From Apostichopus japonicus (Eukaryota > Echinodermata > Holothuroidea > Aspidochirotida > Stichopodidae), in assembly GCF_037975245.1 (NCBI RefSeq), contig NC_092571.1, forward strand, positions 12,717,917 to 12,781,916: a stretch of 64,000 nt of DNA, written 5' to 3'. Both the position numbers and the translations under genes were made by a program. This document shows positions 33,401-43,682 of this stretch, one piece after another. The notes under the pieces were generated by a model. It was not told where the DNA came from, made no database searches, and was given only the letters and a program-made list of their open reading frames with translations. Position 1 is the first letter of the stretch, and every line of letters starts with the position of its first letter.

Positions 33401-36400
33401 AATGAGATTTTTCAAACAGTTACAAAACTGAACTCGTACAAACCTGTTCGAGGTAACAAAACATTATCTAGTCAGTTTGTTCCCTGAGAAATCTTCCATT
33501 TTAAAATTTGCCTTACAAACTCTTCAAAATTTGCCTATTAAACATGCTAATTAACCGCACAAGGCTGAGAAAAGGATATCATGTAAGCTGCCTCTGCCTC
33601 TCCTTCGGCCTGGACGATCTTCTGCTGTCTTTGTTGCACGGCTTTCTCCACTAAGAACTGCGCCCTCTGTGCCTCTTGCTGAGCGACCTGCTTGGCTTCC
33701 ACAGCGGCGGTGTATTCCTTACCTAGACAATGTCGGAAGGGAAAAACGAGAGGGGGATAAGGAGGGGTAGATAGATGTACAGATGGTGGCAAGGAGATGT
33801 AACATAACTGGCAAAACATCATAACGATGTAGACAAAATGGTGCTTAACAGGCTTGGGGTAATCGTTATCAGTAATCGTAATCGATTACAATCGATTACA
33901 TTTTTTGAAGTAATCGTAATCGTAATCGATTACTTTTGTGAAAATTACAAATAATCGTAATCGTAATCGATTACAAGGGCAAAGTAATCGTAATCATATT
34001 ACATTTATGATTACAGTGAAATTTGAATGAGAAGGGCAAAATTAGTAGAAATTGATTAAAACTAAATCTTACTTTTGGCTTTTAGTGTGACCAAAGAAGT
34101 GTTCCTGCTTCTAGAATTCTCTAGCACAATAAACTTATACTAAGAAGTACTGGGGATTTGATCGCCATATTCAAGGATTTTTTATCACCTGAATTATTCT
34201 GTTCAATGCTGCCTCTCAACGTTCACAATCCTTTTGCATACACAACTGGTTGACATTAGTTGACATGGTGTGCTGATTATAGAAAATTATTTTATTAGTT
34301 CTATATTAAACACTTAACAAACAATAACAGTCAGGCTGACAAAATACACCCTTTAAATTAGTATTAAATTTAAGTAAGTAAATTTGATAAATAATTCCAT
34401 TTGCCATGTTCAGTGGGCCACAAGGCTCAGGTGTTTGTTATAGCATACTGTAATGGCAGTAATGCTTGTACAGAAATACTGCAAAACGCATCGGCAGCTA
34501 GCATAAAAATTCTTGTGAAAACATCACGGACGGGACATTTCAATGTTCATTAGTAAAATGTTAATTGTACTCATCTCATGTTGTGGGGAAAAAAGTTATT
34601 CAGAAATTTGCCTACATTCCATTGTCCAATAACCCATCCAACTTTGCACCATTTACACCTCTTTAATTAATGTAATTAACCTTGTTGCTGAAAAATCACT
34701 GCAAATTAAGTATTTTGGTGGATCAGAATTTGCTTTACCAGAGTTGACCACTTTTTGATGACAATAATTTACTTTTACTTTGGCCTTCCATGTCCCATGT
34801 ACTGTGGAATGCCCCATTTCAAAGCTGTTTAGTTTTATTTCGGTGTTATAATGTAAAAGAGTTTTAGTTTTGCTGCTATGCAGAAATTATTAGTTTACAA
34901 AATATGGTGTTGCATGAAAATCTTCATTTGTTTTACTTAAGTATTTGTCTGTTTACTCTTTGTCTGTTAAATTGTATTTTTTACTGGACTTATGGGTTAC
35001 ACATCTTAAACGTGTTAAGGCATAAATGTGTAATGCCTGGTAGGAATTGTAGATATACTTCCACAATTTTGTCCGTATATACTGTAAATGCCCTTCCTTT
35101 GCCCTACTTCATTGCCCTATTTCCTGGCAGAGAGGTATATTAAACAGATATGCAGAGGATTGTGCAACTAACCACAATGTAATCGTGATTGTAATCACGA
35201 TTACATTACAATGTAATCGTAATCGATTACTTCAACTTTAGGCTGTAATCGTAATCATACATTCTCAAGTAATCGTAATCGTAATCGATTACATTCAGAT
35301 GTAATCGCCCCAAGCCTGGTGCTTAATAATATTGCAGTAGAACGTCATCTTTTTTATTTTACATACGACAACAGCGTGCCTTCTGCTAGGTAATTCAACT
35401 CCATTTTTGTAACACAGTGAAAGGCTAAAGTGGCAACTACTGTACTCTTGGCATCAAAATTCATGAGGTTTCTTGGACCTTAAAATTCCATTTAAGAACA
35501 CTGTCTTCGATCAGAGCACTCTTTCATGTGGTCTAATGCTTCCCCTTCTGAAGGTAAAGAAATCCCAGAAAGTCAGTGAGTATGGGGGGGGGGAACAGGA
35601 GGAGGGTATAACCCCCAATGGCTGTAACTTGAACTTGAACTTGTATTTGAACTTGTGTAATACACAGACTTCTATGCCTGCTTAAAGTCTTCCATTCTAC
35701 GACCTAATTATGTTGTACCCCCAAATATAAACAAGCTGACACATGAATAAATATATGTGACTCTGTCTGGAGGTTTTACATGAATGTTTACATCCTCCAA
35801 GTAAGACTGTGACATCATTTCTCCAGTCAGAGTGCACAGCTGTATCATCAACTCACCAAAACTAAGCTCGGTGATGGAGACGTCGTCCAGGATGATGCCA
35901 AAGTCGTTAGCTCTTTCTGTTAATTGCTTGCGGATGAGAACACTGACCTTAAGAAACGAGAAAAGAGGAGGAAAGTATGACAGTGATGCCCATTAGGGAT
36001 ACACTACGCACTCTACATGGAAATATGAATATTCAGTAGCAAAGTCTGTTCTCCACCCTCTTGGTAATGACAAAGGAAGGTCTGATTGAAGAAACTACAG
36101 TATTAAAGGCATTGAAGACTCGCCCAAAATAGTGAACTTTCTGTTGCTTGCAAGGGAAGATTTTCTCTTGTCGCTACAAAATGCAGACAGTAATGAAACG
36201 TGATACCTTGTTATCTTTAGCTGGAACTGAGATGTTCATCGCTGTATGGTTTGTACACTGTGCTGTGGGTATTGACCGCAGCTGTAAGTACTCACTGTAC
36301 ACTAGTGTCTAATTACTGACGGTAGCAAGCTGTGTGTGTATTTTCTGGGATCGATGGTGGTGTCTAACACTTCTGATACGCCTCATTCGACACTAGGTCA

Positions 36401-39400
36401 GATTACCGACATTAGACATATCTTTTTGCGCGAGTCTTCACACCCTTTAATGTTCAAGATTATCAATGCAGCATTCAAGATATGAAGTGAAAAAAACCCA
36501 ACTTCCCAATGCGGGATTCAAGATATGAAGTGAACCCCCCCCCCCAAACTTCCCAATGCGGGATTCAAGATCGGAGAGAACAACCCCAAAATACCAAACG
36601 TGGAATCCAATATGGGAAGTAAGTGAACCCTAGATTCTTTGTAAATCAACTGGGCATACAGTACCTGTTGCCTCTGTGTGATAAGTTGTGAAGCATTAAA
36701 CTTGGCGACTACCCCCTTTAGAACCTGAAAAGGAACAAGAAAATAAAGAGCCTGATTTAGTTATGAAGCAACATTAAAATTATTCCTCAAGAGGTGTGAG
36801 TTACATTTACAAACTTGGCTGAAATCGTACGGATTGAAAAAAAAAAAAAAAAAATTTATTTTAAAAACTACCCTACAGATGGGGTTTCTCCAACTGGTGT
36901 GATGTCTTTACGCTACTGGTCTTTAGCTATTGTCATGTATGGTCACAAAACTCTAAACACAGGGTTAAAGGTCAGTGACCCATCATATAATACACCATAC
37001 TATATCCCGACAATATATATTCCTGTTCCTCGGTAAAACACTTTGTTCCTTGTAGCTTTATCGCCACTTTACAAATGACAAGTTTATCTCATAAGACACT
37101 CTTGTTGGTTCACCAAAACTAATGATAACTGAATCTATTTCAAAAGGTAGAAAAAACACCAATCGGTTTAACAAATAGGATGAATATAGATAGACATGTT
37201 ATGCGTGATTGTAAGTTGCGATGCAAAATATCAAGTTATGACTGCATTTTCTAAACAGAAGGCTGGCCGAAGATTCAGATTTTGAGTCACATTGACGGGC
37301 GTCGGGTGATATTAGCAGAAGGGCCTTCACCGGCACCCCAACCATGACTAAATATTTTACCTGCTTTAAAAGTGATGCAGCAAATCATCATCACATATAA
37401 GAGATTTTGGATGAAAAAAAACAAGTGAACTGAGACTCTTACCTCATTGCATATAGAGGGCAGCACTCTGTCATCATAATCTTGTCCCAGCTGACGACAG
37501 ATCTGCGGCAGTTGATCGGCAATGGGCCTGAACAAGACTCGGAGGCTGATGTTGACCATTTGTAAATCTGTGCAGTGGGAAAGATTTAAATAGTTACTTA
37601 CGGCGCACCACAAGACATTGTAATAAGAACTATAACGGTACTGTGTAACATTCTGTACAGAGTCAAAAATGACTTTGATGCAGCGGTGTGTGTTTATGAT
37701 TTCCGTTGACATGCCAAAAGCTTGTTCAGTAGCAATTGGGGAGCTCTGATCAATTTAAATTTAAAACTAACTAACTTACTATAAACACCAAGTCTACAGG
37801 ACATCAAAAACAAGTCCACATCTAAGCCTTGGTGTTCCACACAATAAAGCTGATCTGCATCTTGAGATAAAATCACGATTGTGTGATATTTATTCATCCC
37901 TGTTGAGCAGAAATTTTTAGAGCTTCTACTGCTTTTTCTTTCTGACATGGTATGAGCTGAGTTTCACCTATAATTGCCTAATACTTATTGATCAATATCA
38001 GAGGCCTTCAAACTGTCTAACGACAATTACCATGGAATCGTCACGGATAATCGTCACGTTGTACAGCAGTACTTGCAAACAAATCTGTGTGCAAATGGAT
38101 TACAAAGAACCTTGGCACAAAACCAACTACTGAACGACTGATCCGCTCTCAACCCCAGTCCCCTTGCATCGGGACTGTGAGTGTGTGATCATCGTCAGGG
38201 TGTGCATCACCATTCCCCTTAAAAGAGAACAGATACTACACATGATTTACACATGATACTGCATGAATTACCGAATTGCAGAGAGCATTTCCATGTCAAC
38301 AGGTTGAGAACACCAAACATGTGACTGAGCATGGACCTTTTCTGTCAAATCATCACAAAAATTTTACCTTTGCTACCGGTTGGTGAAGAGATTCGTCTGG
38401 GTTTGGCACGGATGTCATATATAATCGGATATTGGAACCATGGTATCCTGAAGTGTAGGCCTTCCCTGTAGATGGTGTTCTGTAGACCCCCTATACGACT
38501 GAAAATGATTGCTCGCTGACCACCTTGCACTGGAAAAGAAAGCATGAGAAATACACTTTTGTCAAAATTCATGAAACCAAACCAAGCAGTGTTTAGGAAG
38601 TTCTTCATCATTCAGATTCCACTTTGGAATTCACTATTTAAACAGACTTAATTAGTAAACGATACTATTTAGATAATTTCTTTTCCAACAATGAAGGCTT
38701 TTAAGGGTTTTTTAGCAGTTGGTTAGGCATCATCTGGACTATGCTGTGCAGCCATGGAACCCATATTTTGCTAATGATGAGGAAGTACATATGCCGGGCC
38801 CTATAGCAGGGGTGGGCAACTTTTTTGAATGATTGGGCCAGACATAAGTGAAAAATTGACTGGACCAGACCTAACCAACGACCTGCTGTTGATTTCAAAC
38901 CTTTGTTTCTGAGGACTTTCAAGCAATAGGTGTATGTATTCACAAAAAACATAATTTCATTACAGTACAGTTGATATTTAACTGGGCATAGCTGTCGAAT
39001 ACCCCTCGTTATTGAAACTTTACCAAAATAGGTGCTACGGGCTATGAGGTTAAAGTTAGGGTTAGGGATAGGGTTAGGGAACTTCTGACTTCGTAGCCAA
39101 TAAATACTTCAACCTCCATTCCAACACTTCTGACTTCGTAGCCCGTTGGGTTTACTTAAAAACAAGGTTAGGGATTAGGGTTAGGGGGTTAGGAAACTTC
39201 TGACTTCGTAGCCTGTTGGTTCGTTGCCACTAAATACTTCACAACCCCCATTTCACAACCTCTGACCTCATAGCCCATTGGTTCGTGGCTACTAAATACT
39301 TCAACTCCCAATCCACCACTTCTGACTATGCAGCCAGTTGGGTGTCGCCCCAGATCCCCATGAATGTCACCCCACATCTTCCTGCTTTACTTTTCTTTAC

Positions 39401-42129
39401 AGAATGACTGCATAGTCCGTTTGTCGGCAACATAAACCAAAACGGACCACATACCCCGTTGGATATCGCCTGTTTTACACTTCATTGTACATTAGAAAAA
39501 AGGAAAAAAACATTTTTAAGTCCAATAACTTTAACAATTCTATAATAGCGCCATCTACTCAAGCACATTATAAGACTGCGTTGGCCGTTGTTCGTCTCTG
39601 TCAAAACCACAATATCGGATCCAGCGGGGTATTCTGCAGCTACTCCTTAAACTGATGGGGATAATAGGCCTACCTGACCGCATCATTGGTGCCAATAAAT
39701 TCTAAGCAGCTCAACCCTTTTTAATTACGGTCGCCATGGTCGCATTGGCGACCACAATTCTCGGCTGGCGATGAGAATTTCTGGAAAAATTAATGCTAGT
39801 CGCCAGACCTATAATACTGTGGCGATCAGTTTTTGCAACAGAAAATTTCACCATGACGAATTAAAATTGTCACGAAACTGTTCAAAATTTTAAAATGACA
39901 AGTTAGAGTAGCAATATTATGTGATAAAATGAAAAGAGATTTAATCCGTCTTACAATCTTTAAAAAGTTTAACTTACAAAACTGTCGATATTATGAAACA
40001 AACTACGTTCGGCAAAGCCCCGTTTCAAGACTGCCTAACAATGAACAGCGTGCACTATACGTACATCAGTTTACAACTGCAGTGTTTAACCTTGGTAGGC
40101 TACATGTGCATCAAATTTTACCAGGTACCTTGTCAAGCAAGTTGCAACCCCCTGTCTAACACCTGTTTGTTAACATTTTTGGCACGTTTCCAAAGAACTT
40201 TTCATGGAGTAAACTATTTTGGCTCCACTCTAGAATTAATTAGGTCAGTCAGTAAAGGATCGGTAAAGTTATGCGAAATATTATCTTACACGTTTAAGAA
40301 AAGTAGGTAAATATACCCGTAACATGAAGGTAAGTAAAACACACCTCAAGCCAACCGACTCCTCCGCATGAACAAAACAATCTTTTCCCCATGATACACG
40401 AGGCACAGTCTATACCATACAGACATAGCACGATATCATGGCCCCGATAGCTACGGTATGGTCATATTTATAAAAGTAAACCTTGCAATTCCATATTTTA
40501 GGCCACTTAACTAAATGCTAAATATTGTTTCCATGTCCTTGTAGAGAACGTCAACTTCGCAAAATACAATTTATAGTTGTGTTTTTGTTGTTACGTGAGA
40601 TCCGTAACCTACGAAGTGGTTAGGCTATTTACTATACACTTAACTGTGGTAGGATAAAAATTTTTCCTTTTTTGGTGGAAATTCTAGAAATACTTTCTTT
40701 TTCCCCCGCTTGACACCAGATGTGGTCTTATGGTTAATTCATAAATGGGTGTACTAGAGCCTTGTTTACATGACATTTTTTGCATTTAGCACGATATGCC
40801 AGTTTCGCGTGAATTTTTCGAAAGTATTTTGCTCGATCTTTCGTAAAATTTGAAAGGTGTACCAACTTACTTTTCCTACACAATTGGTAATTTCTTTACT
40901 GATTTTCAGAGTTTTGTTCTCTATACAGTGAATGTTGTAAAGGACGGGTTTTAACAAAGTTCAAAAGTCAGTAAATGAAGTTGATAAACTTGATTTCTTT
41001 TCAACTTTCTTAACCATGGAATGCTAAAATAACATTTACACATAAAACGGAGAAAGGATAATTGCATTTTTTTCCCACATTAATTTCAAATTTCTTTCAC
41101 AAGAAGTCATCGTCATTTGTTCAATCCTAAAAAAATATCGTCTTGAAAAAAAATTATCGCGATAATAATAATTTTCGATACATCTCCCAACCCTATTATC
41201 CTATACGTCTTTATACGACTCTGTGCGTGTACACATGTACAGTCTAGTGCTACTCGATGTTGGGCCTAGGCCTACTGTTTTTTGTACTAATATTTAGCAT
41301 ATCAAAGTGGCAATCACATTTTCATTCTGGGCGACCAGAATTTGGGAAAAATAAAGATCTAGTCGCCACAGGATTTTCCTCCTGGCGACCTCATTCACTG
41401 AGGAATTAAAAAGGGTTGAAGCAGCTTGCTCGTTTTTTTGTGATGATGTAATATAGATTGATCTTTTCTTTTCTTGAGACATCTCATGGACCGCCAAACA
41501 ATCACTGGCGGGCCGTATAGGTTGCCCACCCCCAGCTCTTTAGGGTCCTAGATGGGGATAATAGGCCTACCTGACAGCATCATTGGTGCCAATAAATTCT
41601 AAGCAGCTTGCTCGTTTTTTTGTGATGATATAATATAGATTACTTTTTTTCATTTCTTGAGACATCTCACGGACAGCCAAACAATCACTGGCGGGCCATA
41701 TAGGTTGCCCACCCCAGCTCTTTAGGGTCCTAGAACAATAGAAGGCTTGATCATTGATGGTGACTGGACTCTGGAGTGTCCCTACTGATCCCTTGTGTTT
41801 TGAACTAAACTATACTTATAACCCAACGTGTAACATTTCGCTTCGTTAACCCAAGTAAAGCCTTTACCTTTATGACCTAGGCTAGCCGATGCCTATATAA
41901 GTTTAAAGTTAACCTAGGCCTAAGTTAGGCTAGCCCAACTTAGGCCTAGCCTATAATGCCATGGCAAAAGTTATGCACCGACTGAACCTAGATGAAGCCT
42001 ACCTGTGTAAAGAGACTCTTTAACACCATACGCAAGTGCTCCAGCACCTATAAGGAGTCTTATTCCTGTGGATAAGCCAGCTGGTCCCTTTCCCATTCGC
42101 CCCAAAAGATCTCTTGCTTGTTGAGCCAT
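30352..42129 (-). CDS. PHB2: Prohibitin-2, complete, 8 exons
   Basis: Prohibitin-2 forms ring complexes with prohibitin-1 in the mitochondrial inner membrane and stabilises membrane proteins and cristae. Exons in reading order are 42003-42129, 38368-38529, 37443-37567, 36665-36724, 35857-35947, 33580-33722, 31610-31687 and 30352-30453. They total 888 bp, 295 residues, close to the roughly 299 of vertebrates. Visible parts are an N-terminal hydrophobic anchor ([12 protein letters not shown], residues 26-37), the SPFH domain ([20 protein letters not shown]), a coiled coil ([19 protein letters not shown]) and a C-terminal [18 protein letters not shown]. Seven introns; six are GT-AG and one is AT-AC. 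The start ATG (42127-42129) has A at -3 and G at +4. The introns are enlarged by at least four mobile elements. Confidence 0.97.
30930..31390 (+). repeat. Degenerate repeat with C-runs in PHB2 intron 7
   Basis: The motifs tacatggcaccctg, ggccctccaattattatcaatt and aataacca recur several times at about 60-bp spacing, interrupted by C8-C12 runs. It appears to be an old tandem array. Confidence 0.6.
31610..31687 (-). CDS. PHB2: PHB2 exon 7, starts after AT-AC intron
   Basis: 78 bp, 26 codons, phase 0/0: [20 protein letters not shown] then QNIART, donor gtacgt. The exon is preceded by TTTTCTTAC with no AG nearby, so the intron must end in AC. Confidence 0.94.
31688..33579 (-). other. PHB2: U12-type AT-AC intron of PHB2
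   Basis: On the minus strand the intron begins ATATCCTTTT (33579 down to 33570), a full match to the U12 donor consensus, and ends TTTTCTTAC at 31688. A branch-site match TGCCTTGAC lies at 31701-31709 (consensus TTCCTTRAY, one clear mismatch). Its adenine at 31702 is 14 nt from the acceptor end, the spacing expected for U12 introns. Splicing here restores AEAAYM-LGEAI, in register with prohibitin-2. Confidence 0.88.
33121..33290 (+). repeat. Interspersed repeat shared with 16.6 kb, copy 2
   Basis: Homologous to 16592-16770 through tagtccagtcatttt, gggtcatttctcaaag and gctaacagtggtttt. It lies inside the AT-AC intron of prohibitin-2. Confidence 0.65.
33580..33722 (-). CDS. PHB2: PHB2 exon 6: coiled coil, ends at AT-AC intron
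   Basis: 143 bp, phase 1 to 0. It encodes [20 protein letters not shown] and [15 protein letters not shown]. No GT donor exists at the family exon end; the exon instead stops at ATG followed by ATATCCTTTT. The Tyr before Met is Lys in the homologues I recall. Confidence 0.93.
33849..35318. mobile_element. hAT-like element with TAATCG subterminal repeats
   Basis: 1470 bp. The 11-bp terminal inverted repeat CAGGCTTGGGG / CCCCAAGCCTG is flanked by a perfect 8-bp target duplication GTGCTTAA (33841-33848 and 35319-35326). Both ends carry many copies of gtaatcgtaatcgattac, a self-complementary subterminal repeat. No transposase frame; non-autonomous. It lies in PHB2 intron 5. Confidence 0.93.
35857..35947 (-). 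CDS. PHB2: PHB2 exon 5: SPFH domain to helix
   Basis: 91 bp, phase 0 to 1. It encodes [20 protein letters not shown] and [10 protein letters not shown], conserved across prohibitins. The intron that follows carries a complete hAT-like element (33849-35318). Confidence 0.96.
36107..36446 (+). mobile_element. TTAA-flanked MITE, copy 2
   Basis: A 340-bp copy of the element at 2689-3048, inverted relative to it. Its ends are AGGCATTGAAGACTCG and CGAGTCTTCACACCCT, between TTAA at 36103-36106 and 36447-36450. It sits in a prohibitin-2 intron. Long stretches align between copies, with scattered substitutions and small indels. Confidence 0.87.
36455..36610 (+). repeat. Short tandem repeat (ttcaagatatgaagtgaa)
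   Basis: Three to four imperfect copies of caatgcgggattcaagata followed by tgaagtgaa and C- or A-rich filler, immediately downstream of the second TTAA MITE. Confidence 0.6.
36665..36724 (-). CDS. PHB2: PHB2 exon 4: SPFH domain
   Basis: A 60-bp exon of exactly 20 codons, [20 protein letters not shown], phase 0/0. This short exon is too small to notice as an open frame and was placed from homology and splice sites (ttttcag / gtactg). Confidence 0.96.
37443..37567 (-). CDS. PHB2: PHB2 exon 3: SPFH domain
   Basis: 125 bp, phase 1 to 0, donor gtaaga. It encodes [20 protein letters not shown] and [15 protein letters not shown]. The conserved Y-[DE]-[DE]-RVLPSI motif is intact. Confidence 0.97.
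38368..38529 (-). CDS. PHB2: PHB2 exon 2: start of SPFH domain
   Basis: 162 bp, phase 1/1. It encodes [17 protein letters not shown], then [19 protein letters not shown] and [10 protein letters not shown], the best conserved block of prohibitin-2. Intron 1 upstream of it is 3.5 kb and consists largely of nested hAT-like elements. Confidence 0.97.
39050..39420 (+). repeat. Repeat with interstitial TTAGGG motifs
   Basis: gttagggttagggatagggt at about 39055-39080 and a second cluster at about 39169-39195, embedded in repeats of aacttctgacttcgtagcc. Too short and imperfect for a telomere; part of the outer hAT-like element. Confidence 0.65.
39712..41418. mobile_element. Inner hAT-like element nested in the outer one
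   Basis: 1707 bp. The 15-bp inverted repeat CAACCCTTTTTAATT / AATTAAAAAGGGTTG is flanked by a perfect 8-bp duplication AAGCAGCT (39704-39711 and 41419-41426). GTCGCC motifs repeat near both ends. The neighbouring copy of the host sequence (41551-41735) has a single AAGCAGCT and no insert, that is, the empty site. No transposase recognised. Confidence 0.92.
41551..41735 (+). repeat. Tandem duplicate of outer-element right arm (empty site)
   Basis: Reproduces 39654-39711 joined directly to 41427-41550: gatggggataataggcc through aaattctaagcagcttgctc to gttgcccaccccag and ctctttagggtccta. It lacks the inner element. It shows the duplication came before, or excluded, the inner insertion. Confidence 0.88.
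42003..42129 (-). CDS. PHB2: PHB2 exon 1: start and membrane anchor
   Basis: 42 codons plus one base, from ATG to donor gtaggc. It encodes [15 protein letters not shown] and the hydrophobic [18 protein letters not shown] anchor that targets the protein to the inner membrane. Start choice is supported by alignment with the family N-terminus. Confidence 0.95.
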
Positions 42130-42900
42130 TTTACGAAGTACTACTGTTAGTGGTAGCCTATCCTGTATTCAGAGTGCATTGATTCACACAAGGACACACG
42201 TGCACTGTATTTCGCTTTGCAGAGTAAAGGTCTATACACAGTAGTACGATATATACAGTATGTGGATATATGTAATCGTTTAAGACAGTTGCATCATAGC
42301 TGTGGAACGCCGTTTGCAAAGCAAGTCAATTGAACAGGCCAGACAGATACCGTACATTTTTTAGAATGGAATGTTATACGGACACAAAATGTTGATGCCT
42401 GTCATTGTTCGATAATTGATAATATTAATATTACATATTTATATATATTTATCTGCTCAGGGGACTTAAAGTAATGTGGGGTTTGCTCTGAAATACTGAA
42501 AAAGCGTCATTTACACTGTACTGCCACGGAAAGTTCATGCTAACAAATTGATCCTCGTGACAAAGGTAGTTACTATCGTAACCGTAATTTTTGTCAAATG
42601 TTTAATTTTTGGCAAGTCTGATGTTTATTTCGAATTAAAATTTCGCTTAAGTTACTCAATTTAGCAATATATAGTTAATTAGTTTTGAAACTATAGCTTG
42701 TTTGGGATTTTTGCGGATATGGTGCAGCGTTTATAACTTCATACTGCCGAGGAAAGAGCTCCTGGGGGTCAATGAATTTTCATAGCTGAGGAACATTGGA
42801 TTGTTTGTGCAGGTGGATGTTGCCGTATCGCAAACTGCAAAAACATAAACCAATTGATATGTTTCAATTTGAAATATTTCTTTTGCCGATGTACAAGGAC

Positions 42901-43682
42901 CAAGGGCGGCGGAAGCACTTTTAATCTGGGGGGCACCAACGTCGAAGGGCACTTTGCAGAAATTCGATTGGACTGATGCAGCCTGATATTAAGCACCCTT
43001 CATAACTCTTATTGAATTATCTCATTTGCGTATACACATCACTCCATCAACGCCCCCCCCCCCCCCCCTCAAGGAAACAATGCATACTAGCACTGCAATA
43101 TCTAATGTGCAAATTGGGAAACAAGGAACAAGTTTTCTTTCGAGACAAAATGAGGTGAAATCATTATAAAGTCCAAGTCCCTGCACACGCGATCGATACA
43201 TGCATGAAAGCAAATGAAATATGTCAAAATACGAAAGGATGGGGTAGGGTTATGTGTTTTTGAATGGTTAAACTGATATTATTATGATCATTATTATTGT
43301 AATGACTTTCCCAATAATTATAACCAATATGGAAGGGTAATAACACGGCACATGATTGTATGTTATTGGCATGCGATGTAATAACCTTTGCATGCCTATA
43401 TGATATGCGCATTAACATGTTAAACGCGCGCGGCGCGCGAAAAATTTGGGTAATATTTTTCGGGCAAGTCGTTACAGCCCCCCAAATCAAATTGCGCTCC
43501 TATGCCTATGGTAGTAAACATTTAAAACTTCCCGAAATATTTCATTCGACGTGGGTTTCGCTTTGTAAACTCTTGTTTTATTTAGAAATTTTTATGTAGA
43601 AAAAGGGCACATTTTTAACCTGAGGAAAAGTGGGGGGCACGTGCCCCCTGTGCCCCCCCCCCCCCCGGTTCCGCCGCCCTTG
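42901..43682. mobile_element. hAT-like MITE with GC-rich ends
   Basis: 782 bp. Inverted ends CAAGGGCGGCGGAA / TTCCGCCGCCCTTG with perfect 8-bp duplication ACAAGGAC (42893-42900 and 43683-43690). The interior has long C-runs, a palindromic cacgtgccccc block and a CG-alternating cgcgcgcggcgcgcg near 43.43 kb. Non-coding. Confidence 0.92.

Larger units (their letters stand above)
38807..41535. mobile_element. Outer hAT-like element
   Basis: Ends CAGGGGTGGGCAAC and (reverse complement of right end) CTGGGGGTGGGCAAC. Flanking octamers CCCTATAG (38799-38806) and CTCTTTAG (41536-41543) match at 6 of 8 positions. The interior contains TTAGGG-bearing repeats (39.05-39.4 kb) and a second element inserted at 39712. 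The right arm was duplicated in tandem to 41717. Non-coding. It fills most of PHB2 intron 1. Confidence 0.7.
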
